From positions 1 through 12,198 of the forward strand of contig DAIRUQ010000088.1 in assembly GCA_036803245.1 (NCBI GenBank): a stretch of DNA of 12,198 nt, in the 5' to 3' direction. Positions within the stretch are counted from its first letter, which is position 1. Each line of letters opens with the position of its first letter. Origin of the DNA: DAIRUQ01 sp036803245. GTDB lineage: Bacteria; Chloroflexota; Anaerolineae; UBA1429. Position numbers and translations under genes: made by a program. The notes below the pieces were generated by a model, which worked only from the letters and a program-made list of their open reading frames with translations, was not told the origin of the DNA and searched no databases. This document shows positions 7,250 through 12,198 of the stretch, in pieces.

Positions 7250-7930
7250 ATGATCGCACTGCTGCCCTGGCTCTTGTTCGGCTACCTGCTAGGATCCGTC
7301 TCGTCTGCCTGGCTCTACTCGCGGCTGCGGGGCGTAGACCTGCGGCGATATGGCAGCCGCAAGCTCAGCGGGTCCAACGTCTACCAGTTCTACGGCGCGG
7401 GCGCCATGGTGGTGGTGGGCATTCTGGATGTGGCCAAGGCGGCGCTGCCGGCCTGGCTGGCGCTCCGTCACGGCCCTGGCCCCTGGGGATCGGTGGCCGC
7501 CGGGTTGGGCGCCACCGCTGGGCACAACTGGTCGGTCTATCTCGGCCTCAAGGGTGGGCGCGGCGTTAGCACGGCGCTGGGTATGTTCCTGGTGGTCTTT
7601 TGGCCGGCAGCGCCGTGGATCCTCGCCTGGCTGGCGTTGGGGCGCTTGTGGCCATCGTATGCCGCCTTGGTGGGTTACTTGGGCATCCTGCTGTTGCCGG
7701 CTTTGGCGCTGGCTCTGCAATGGGGTGGGGCCGCCGTTGGCGCCTGTGTTGGATTCCTGTTGTTGACCACTCTGAAGCGTCTGGAGGGCAACCGCGAGCC
7801 GCCCCCCGCCGGCGAGACTTGGCGCGCGGTGCTATGGCGCCGTCTGTGGCTGGATCGCGACCTGTCCGATTTCCAGAGCTGGGCGGCCCGCCAGCCGCAT
7901 CACGACGATCACCCGAGCACCGCAACCTGA
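7250..7930 (+). CDS. plsY: PlsY-type glycerol-3-phosphate acyltransferase, divergent
   Basis: A 226-residue multi-helix membrane protein resembling PlsY, which moves an acyl group from acyl-phosphate to glycerol-3-phosphate in phospholipid synthesis. The ATG at 7250 is preferred because GAGG (7241-7244), overlapping the DegV stop, is correctly spaced; a GTG at 7244 would add two residues. PlsY landmarks are GYLLGSVSSAWLYSRLRG (11-28), the motif region GSRKLSGSN (35-43) and GHNWSVYLGLKGGRGVST (91-108). The phosphate-loop motif, usually GSGNIGATN, is altered: Asn38 is Lys and Gly40 is Ser, while Gly35, Ser36 and Asn43 are kept. A polar tail from about residue 183 extends beyond the usual roughly 200 residues. 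It is probably a paralog rather than the only PlsY of the cell. The upstream FakB-like gene could supply its acyl-phosphate pathway. Confidence 0.85.
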   Translation: MIALLPWLLFGYLLGSVSSAWLYSRLRGVDLRRYGSRKLSGSNVYQFYGAGAMVVVGILDVAKAALPAWLALRHGPGPWGSVAAGLGATAGHNWSVYLGLKGGRGVSTALGMFLVVFWPAAPWILAWLALGRLWPSYAALVGYLGILLLPALALALQWGGAAVGACVGFLLLTTLKRLEGNREPPPAGETWRAVLWRRLWLDRDLSDFQSWAARQPHHDDHPSTAT

Positions 7931-7941
7931 GGAGGCCCTGC

Positions 7942-9541
7942 ATGGGAGACCTGGAACGCGCCTTGACGCAACCGCCGCGCACCTACCGCCCGTTGGTGGC
8001 CTATGCCCTCAACGCTCGTCTTGAGGCCGATGCCCTGCGCGAGCGAGTGGACTGGTTCCACCAGATCGGCTATGGCGGGCTGATGATCATGGCCTGGCCC
8101 GGGCTACCTAACGCCTTTATGGACGACGACTGGCTCGCGTCCGTCGGCCACGTGCTGGACCGCGCCGCAGACCTGGAGCTAGAGGCCTGGATCTGGGACG
8201 ACTGGACCTTTCCCAGCGGCTTTGGCGGCGGGTTGGTCACCCAGGAGCCGCGTTACCGCGCCCGCCGGCTGCATTTGGCGCACAACATCCTGCTAGAGCC
8301 GGGCGAGGAGGTGACGCTGACGGCGCCGCAGCGCCTGGTAGCGGCCGGTGTGGTGCCCGTCAACAAGTACGCCTACTATGCGCCGGCGGGCCCCTGTCGC
8401 CCGCTGGATGTTGATCCGGGCGACCGCCTGACCCATCGGGCCGGGACGGACCGCGAGCGGCTGTTGGTGGTCTCGTGGGAGTATACTTCCTTTCACCAGG
8501 TCAGCGTCACCGGCAACGATCCGTCCGACCCCACGGTGTGCACGGTGGATATGCTCAACCCCGCTGCCACCCGTCGCTTTACCGAGGTGGTCCACCAGCG
8601 CTACCTGACGGCCGTCGGCCGACACGTTGGGCGCACCCTCAAGGGCTTTTTCTACGACGAGCCCGAGCTGCCCTATGCCTACCCGTGGACGGAGGCGTTC
8701 CTCGACGCTTTCCGGGCCCGCAAGGGCTATGACCCGCGCCAAGGTTTGCCTCTGGTGCTGGCCTACTTGCCCATCGCCTACATGGGCATGGGCGGCTATG
8801 CGGGCTGCGCGGATGATGTCTATGCTCTGGCCAACGACTATTACGATGTGTGGACCGACTTGGCCGCCGAGGGGTTCTATGGCGTGCTGGAGGACTGGTG
8901 CCACGACCACCAACTGCTCTCCATCGGGCACCAGGATCTCGACAACAAGATGAACACGCTGGCCACGGTCAGCGGGCATTTCTTCAAGAACAGCGCTCGC
9001 AACGATCATCCTGGCGTGGACGTCATCTGGAAGCATGTGGAGCCGGGGCGTTGGCTCGACTTTCCGCGGTATGCCGGCTCGGCCGCCCGCGTGCTCGGCA
9101 AGGCCCGCGCCATGAGCGAGACGCTGGCCGAGATGGGCCACGGCATGCACGCCGACGCCCAACGCTTTGTCCTCGAGCAGCAGATCGTGCGCAACGTCAC
9201 CCAGTTCTTTCTCATGGCGTCGGCCTATGACGGGCAGGCGCCCGGCTATGAGGAGCCGCCCGACCTATCGCCCGGGAACCCCATCCTGGACGCCTTTGGC
9301 CCGGCGCTGCACCAGCGCATCGGTCGCGTGGCGGCCTTGATGAACCTGGGCCAGACTGGCTGTCAGGTGGGACTCTACCTGCCCATGTACGACATTAACC
9401 GGGAGCAGCATCAGCTCGCCCATCCCCACGCGCGCAACAACCATCCCGCGCCCTGGGAGACGGTGGCCGAGATCGCCGAGCATCTCACCTATCTGCCGTG
9501 CGAGTTCGACTATCTCTGGGACGACGCCCTCCGCGCCATGC
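7942..9541 (+). CDS. GH106-like glycoside hydrolase, interrupted by assembly gap
   Basis: 533 residues are visible before the gap. The ATG at 7942 has AGGAGG (7930-7935) overlapping the PlsY stop; the open frame runs back to 7600 only inside plsY. No signal peptide is seen, so the protein would be cytoplasmic. The N-terminal part is a TIM-barrel-like domain: VAYALNARLEADALRERVDW, then WIWDDWTFPSGFGG (84-97), then GFFYDEPELPYAYPWTEAF (235-253), with Glu240 a candidate catalytic acid. SETLAEMGH (392-400, Glu393) and FDYLWDDAL (522-530) follow. This order resembles alpha-L-rhamnosidases of family 106 and related uncharacterised glycosidases, usually 800-1100 residues, so a large part must lie in the gap. 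The substrate is unproven. It is the third gene of the DegV-PlsY group, which is an odd companion for a glycosidase. Confidence 0.8.
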
Positions 9542-9641
9542 NNNNNNNNNNNNNNNNNNNNNNNNNNNNNNNNNNNNNNNNNNNNNNNNNNNNNNNNNNN
9601 NNNNNNNNNNNNNNNNNNNNNNNNNNNNNNNNNNNNNNNNN
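9542..9641. other. Assembly gap (100 N)
   Basis: Exactly 100 consecutive N. This length is the customary placeholder for a gap of unknown size, so the true distance and the reading frame across it cannot be trusted. The glycosidase family length suggests that several hundred bases or more are missing. Confidence 0.97.
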
Positions 9642-9671
9642 GGGCCGGTGCGGCTGATTCCCATGGGCTAG
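9642..9671 (+). CDS. Probable C-terminal end of the GH106-like glycosidase
   Basis: Directly after the gap one frame reads GPVRLIPMG and then TAG (9669-9671). A 'GPVRL' segment a few residues before the end is typical of the C-terminal galactose-binding-like domain of GH2/GH106-type glycosidases. This frame differs from the upstream one if the gap is taken as 100 bases, which is expected when the N count is a placeholder. Reading through in the literal frame gives only GRCG before a stop, which is less convincing. The fragment is very short, so the assignment is tentative. Confidence 0.5.
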   Translation, partial: GPVRLIPMG

Positions 9672-9695
9672 CCAAGAGTGTCTGGGGCGGCTTGG

Positions 9696-9726
9696 CTACG
9701 GGGGAGGGCCGATCCCTCCCCCGTAG
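9696..9726 (+). terminator. Perfect 13-bp stem-loop after the glycosidase gene
   Basis: Arms CTACGGGGGAGGG (9696-9708) and CCCTCCCCCGTAG (9714-9726) pair perfectly around the 5-base loop CCGAT, 24 bp after the likely glycosidase stop. It is very stable, but no T-run follows, so it is not a textbook intrinsic terminator. It probably ends or protects the upstream mRNA and insulates the arsR promoter that starts 30 bp later. Confidence 0.65.
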
Positions 9727-9755
9727 GGCGTGGTGCGCCGAAGATGACGCACAGG

Positions 9756-9784
9756 TTGACACATCACGCTGATAAGCCTAGTAT
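9756..9784 (+). promoter_or_regulatory. Promoter of the arsR-type gene
   Basis: TTGACA (9756-9761), a 17-bp spacer and TAGTAT (9779-9784) form a near-consensus sigma-70 promoter. Transcription would start near 9791. That places the ATG at 9797 almost at the 5' end, while the GTG at 9812 has a proper leader and ribosome site. Confidence 0.8.
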
Positions 9785-9798
9785 TCGACAAGTTGAAT
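9783..9798. promoter_or_regulatory. Putative ArsR operator, site 1
   Basis: ATTCGACAAGTTGAAT is an imperfect inverted repeat with outer arms ATTC/GAAT and inner GAC/GTT nearly matching. It overlaps the last two bases of the -10 and the predicted start point, an ideal position for a repressor. The ATTCAA/TTGAAT-like half-sites resemble those bound by ArsR/SmtB proteins such as CadC. A related copy sits in the same place at the permease promoter. Confidence 0.65.
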
Positions 9799-9811
9799 GT
9801 GGGAGGCGAAC

Positions 9812-10183
9812 GTGGATGGGTACACCACCGCGGCCGAGCTGGCCAAGCTGCTAGGGCATCCAGTGCGACTGCGTATCCTGGACATCCTGGCCGAGCACGA
9901 GGCCTGCGTCTGTCACTTGACCACCGTCCTGCACCAGCGCCAGGCCTATGTCTCGCAGCATCTCATGCGCCTGCGCGAGGCCGGCCTGGTCACCGACCGC
10001 CGCGATGGCCTGATGGTCTACTACCAACTGGCCGAGCCGGCGCTCCAGGGGGTGCTTGCCATCCTGCGCGACGTGGTTCGCCGCCGTGACGCCGATGCGA
10101 TCTTTCCCACCGTGCCGCATGGCCCTGTCGAGGGCTGCCCCTGCCCGTGCTGTAACCCCGCGAGCGACGACACCTGCTGCTGA
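9812..10183 (+). CDS. ArsR family metal(loid)-responsive repressor with Cys-rich tail
   Basis: A 123-residue winged-helix repressor. The GTG at 9812 is preferred because GGGAGG (9801-9806) lies five bases upstream; an in-frame ATG at 9797 would add five residues but lacks a ribosome site and is about six bases from the predicted transcript start. The DNA-binding core covers LGHPVRLRILDILAEHEACVCHL (14-36), the recognition region QAYVSQHLMRLREAGLV (44-60) and the wing RRDGLMVYYQL (63-73). Cys32 and Cys34 (CVC) are at the alpha-3 site used for As(III)/Sb(III) in ArsR-type sensors. The C-terminus CPCPCCNPASDDTCC adds six cysteines, a probable extra metal ligand set. It likely represses itself and the downstream permease through the two matching operator-like sites. 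The effector could be arsenite, antimonite, or a metal such as Cd or Zn. Confidence 0.93.
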   Translation: MDGYTTAAELAKLLGHPVRLRILDILAEHEACVCHLTTVLHQRQAYVSQHLMRLREAGLVTDRRDGLMVYYQLAEPALQGVLAILRDVVRRRDADAIFPTVPHGPVEGCPCPCCNPASDDTCC

Positions 10184-10211
10184 ACCCCATCCCACGCTGC
10201 CCATTTGCTGT

Positions 10212-10240
10212 TTGACAGCCCATTCTGTTGGGCCTATTAT
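10212..10240 (+). promoter_or_regulatory. Promoter of the permease-thioredoxin unit
   Basis: TTGACA (10212-10217), a 17-bp spacer and TATTAT (10235-10240) give a strong sigma-70 promoter in the 120-bp gap between the repressor stop and the permease ATG. Hexamers and spacing match the repressor gene's own promoter, so the permease has its own start rather than relying only on read-through. Confidence 0.8.
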
Positions 10241-10254
10241 TCCAAAAGATGAAT
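10239..10254. promoter_or_regulatory. Putative ArsR operator, site 2
   Basis: ATTCCAAAAGATGAAT matches site 1 at 13 of 16 positions, keeps the ATTC-N8-GAAT outline and overlaps the last two bases of the -10 exactly as site 1 does. The inner arms are less symmetric than in site 1, so binding may be weaker. Confidence 0.6.
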
Positions 10255-10303
10255 GTTGTGGCACACTTGGCCCCTGCGCCCGGGTGCGTAAAGGGAGGGG
10301 ACT

Positions 10304-11776
10304 ATGGCAGCGATGCAGTTTGTCGCGGGCTTGCTCCAATCGGGGCTGGGGAACCTGGCGGCCTACCTGGCCGCGCACGTGCTCCTGTGCCTGCTGCCGG
10401 CGTTTTTCATCGCGGGCGGGCTGGCGGCGCTGGTGCCCCAGCAGGCGGTGACGCGCTACCTAGGGCGCAACGCCCTTAAGTGGATCTCTTACCCGGCGGC
10501 GGCTTTGGGTGGATTCGTCCTGGCGGTCTGCTCGTGCACAATCATGCCGCTCTTTGCGGGCATCTACAAAAAGGGCGCTGGGCTGGGCCCGGCCATCACC
10601 TTTCTCTTTGTGGGGCCAGCCATCAACATCCTGGCTCTGGCTTATACCGGCGTGGCCCTGGGCATGGATATCGCCATCGCCCGGGTGGTGTTGGCGGTGC
10701 TGTTTGGCATCGGCATCGGTCTGATCATGGCGCTGATCTACCGCCGCGATGATCAGGCCCGCACTCAGACCAAGGTTGATGCCTTTGCAGCGGAGGCCAA
10801 GGTGAGCCCGGCGGTGTGGGTGCTCTTGGCACTCATGCTGGCGCTGTTGCTGGCCGGCACGCTCCAGGTCGATCTCCTGACCCGCTCCTATGGCGACGTG
10901 CTGATTCCTCTCGATGGCGTGGAGCGGCTCCAGGCCACCCTGCATCGCTGGGTGCCTTTTGATGCCTCTCGCGGAGAAGAGGGCGTCACCGTCCAGGGCT
11001 TGGGGCTGATCGCGCTGCTGTTCCTGATCGGCGGCTCGGCCTGGTTCGGCCTCAACCGCGTCGACGAGGGCTTTAACCGGTGGACGTGGGTCGCCCTCGG
11101 ACTGATCGTCCTTACGCTGGCAGTGGCCGCGCTGGGTATGGTGGCCACTCCGGAAGGGTTACTGGTCTCGTTCACGGGCAAGTTCTTTGGCGTACTGCTG
11201 AGCATGGCGGGCATCGGGTATGTGGCCAAGCGCTTCTTTGACGAGTTCGAGGTCCAGGAATGGCTCTGGGAGACCTGGCGCTTTGTCAAGCAGATATTTC
11301 CGCTATTGGTGGTGGGCGTGTTCGCGGTCGGCGCCATCCGCGTGCTGATCCGACCCGAGTGGATCCAGGCCCTCGCAGGCCGCAACACCGTCCTGGCCAA
11401 CCTGGTGGGCGTGGTCTTTGGAGTGTTCATGTATTTCCCCACGCTGGTGGAGGTGCCCATCGCGCAGATGTTCCTCTCGTTGGGCATGCACCGCGGGCCG
11501 CTGCTGGCCTACCTGATGGCCGACCCCGAGCTGAGCCTGCAGAGTATCCTGATCACCACCAGCATCATCGGCAGGGGCAAGACCTGGGTCTATGTGGCTT
11601 GGGTGACGCTCTTTAGCACCCTGGCGGGCCTGATCTATGGCGCCTGGGTGGATGGAGCCAGCCTCTGGCTGCTGGGTGGCTTGGTGCTGGCGGGTGTGGC
11701 GGCGTTGGTGGTCGCGCTCGCGCGCATCGGCGCGCGCCAGGAGCGCCGCGCACAGGCCGTCGAGGCCTTGGAGTAA
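10304..11776 (+). CDS. Permease of the COG0701/DUF318 family, metal(loid) efflux candidate
   Basis: A 490-residue membrane protein. The ATG at 10304 follows GGGAGGGG (10293-10300). The family (PF03773, which includes the organoarsenical exporter ArsP) is recognised from AVCSCTIMPLFAGIYKKGAGLGPAITFLFVGPAINILA (split across residues about 74-111), with the conserved Cys76-Ser-Cys78 motif and GPAIN at 104-108. A second repeat has VFMYFPTLVEVPIAQMFLSLGMHRGPLLAYLMADPELSLQ in pieces near residues 370-410. The middle contains a soluble linker and extra helices (about 150-300), making the protein longer than the roughly 300-400-residue ArsP. Cysteines in the CSC motif could contact a thiophilic ion. 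It is encoded between an ArsR repressor and a thioredoxin, an arrangement I recall from arsenic-linked loci of anaerobes. The exported species is not determined. Confidence 0.9.
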   Translation: MAAMQFVAGLLQSGLGNLAAYLAAHVLLCLLPAFFIAGGLAALVPQQAVTRYLGRNALKWISYPAAALGGFVLAVCSCTIMPLFAGIYKKGAGLGPAITFLFVGPAINILALAYTGVALGMDIAIARVVLAVLFGIGIGLIMALIYRRDDQARTQTKVDAFAAEAKVSPAVWVLLALMLALLLAGTLQVDLLTRSYGDVLIPLDGVERLQATLHRWVPFDASRGEEGVTVQGLGLIALLFLIGGSAWFGLNRVDEGFNRWTWVALGLIVLTLAVAALGMVATPEGLLVSFTGKFFGVLLSMAGIGYVAKRFFDEFEVQEWLWETWRFVKQIFPLLVVGVFAVGAIRVLIRPEWIQALAGRNTVLANLVGVVFGVFMYFPTLVEVPIAQMFLSLGMHRGPLLAYLMADPELSLQSILITTSIIGRGKTWVYVAWVTLFSTLAGLIYGAWVDGASLWLLGGLVLAGVAALVVALARIGARQERRAQAVEALE

Positions 11777-11834
11777 CGGCGGGTTCTAGACGTTGGGTAC
11801 GTTGTGGCACATCTGACAAAGGAGCAATGACGGC

Positions 11835-12198
11835 ATGGAGATCAAGATTCTGGGAACTGGCTGCCTTAAGTGTAAGCGGTTGACCGCGTTGGTGGAGGAT
11901 GTGCTGGAGGCGTCGACGGACATACAGGCCACGATCATCAAGGTCACCGACCTGGACGAGATCATGGAGCTGGGTGTCATGACGACGCCGGGATTGGTCA
12001 TCGACGGCGAGGTCGTCAGCGCCGGCCGCCTGCCGCGCAAGGAAGAGATCGAAGGCTGGCTACGCGCATCGGCCTCCAAGGCGCCGGCGGCGGCTGACTG
12101 CTGTTGCGAATGCGACTGCGATGACGATTGCGAGTGTGGTTGCGACTGCGATGACGATTGCGACGATGACTGCGAGTGCGACTGCCACACCGAGGGCT
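11835..12198 (+). CDS. Redox-active thioredoxin-fold protein with metallothionein-like Cys/Asp tail (3' end outside window)
   Basis: 121 residues are visible and no stop is reached. The ATG at 11835 has AAAGGAG (11818-11824) upstream; the ATG at 11827 is in another frame that closes quickly. Residues 1-78 are a small thioredoxin (Thioredoxin_3, TIGR00412-like): MEIKILGTGCLKCK with the redox pair Cys10/Cys13, then GVMTTPGLVIDGEVVSAG (cis-proline loop) and EEIEGWL. After an Ala/Lys linker comes an extreme tail, residues 89-117, with 13 Cys, 15 Asp/Glu and one Gly, built of units such as CDCDDDCECG and CDCDDDCDDD, then CDCH. Ordinary family members end near residue 80. The tail looks like a soft-metal-binding store attached to a reductase domain. 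The gene follows the permease by 58 bp without a clear promoter of its own, so it is probably co-transcribed. Confidence 0.88.
   Translation, partial: MEIKILGTGCLKCKRLTALVEDVLEASTDIQATIIKVTDLDEIMELGVMTTPGLVIDGEVVSAGRLPRKEEIEGWLRASASKAPAAADCCCECDCDDDCECGCDCDDDCDDDCECDCHTEG
12111..12163 (+). repeat. 30-bp-period tandem repeat encoding the Cys/Asp tail
   Basis: The 23 bases at 12111-12133 recur without change at 12141-12163, a period of 30 bp, which keeps the frame and adds ten residues per unit. A shorter degenerate copy of the TGCGA(C/G)TGCGA pattern follows at 12171-12185. This indicates that the tail grew by in-frame duplication. Confidence 0.85.

Noticed and set aside
7600..7941. Extension of the glycosidase frame back to 7600
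   Set aside because: It lies wholly inside plsY in another frame; the ATG at 7942 has AGGAGG upstream.
12111..12163. CRISPR-like repeat
   Set aside because: Two tandem copies without proper spacers, in frame inside a coding region; not a CRISPR array.
11786..12190. Ser/Gln-rich antisense reading frame over the thioredoxin gene
   Set aside because: It is the complement of the Cys/Asp repeat codons; the plus strand has a clear thioredoxin domain, start and ribosome site.

Overview
This GC-rich window is ordinary bacterial chromosome with 12 protein-coding genes, two of them cut by the window edges, and no RNA genes, insertion sequences or CRISPR array. It appears to be a draft or metagenome scaffold, because it carries a run of exactly 100 N (9542-9641) inside a glycosidase gene. 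The gene mix (cytoplasmic sulfatase, GH106-like glycosidase, TIM-barrel sugar isomerase, Fe-S aldo/keto reductase, PlsY and DegV paralogs, ArsR/permease/thioredoxin set) would suit an anaerobic Chloroflexota-like heterotroph. That placement is a weak inference; no marker gene is present.

Layout. (1) 1-3745, plus strand: the C-terminal part of an unknown protein, a small two-helix membrane protein, a type I sulfatase with a formylglycine motif, and a polytopic DUF4153-like membrane protein. (2) 3753-6180, minus strand: aldo/keto reductase with two C-terminal [4Fe-4S] motifs, then a TIM-barrel sugar isomerase/epimerase, then a DUF985-type cupin, in that transcription order. (3) 6364 to about 9671, plus strand: a DegV/FakB fatty-acid-binding protein, a PlsY-type acyltransferase and a large GH106-like glycosidase. 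These are tightly spaced, and their Shine-Dalgarno sequences overlap or abut the preceding stop codons. (4) 9756-12198, plus strand: a metalloid-response module made of an ArsR repressor, a COG0701 permease and a small redox-active thioredoxin.

The most notable part is region 4. The thioredoxin has a normal CXXC fold followed by a tail of 13 Cys and 15 Asp/Glu in 29 residues (89-117), which looks like a metallothionein. The tail is encoded partly by a 30-bp tandem repeat and runs on toward the window end without a visible stop. The ArsR of the same module also ends in a Cys-rich tail (6 Cys in 15 residues). The arsR and permease promoters are near copies of each other: TTGACA, a 17-bp spacer, a TATAAT-like -10, and an ATTC-N8-GAAT element overlapping the last two bases of the -10 in both. 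This suggests one repressor controls both transcription units. A plausible reading is sensing, buffering or reduction, and export of a thiophilic metal or metalloid; the actual ion cannot be told from sequence.

Sulfatase, glycosidase, sugar isomerase and reductase together suggest use of sulfated or rhamnose-like glycans. They lie in three separate transcription groups, so this is a theme rather than a demonstrated pathway.
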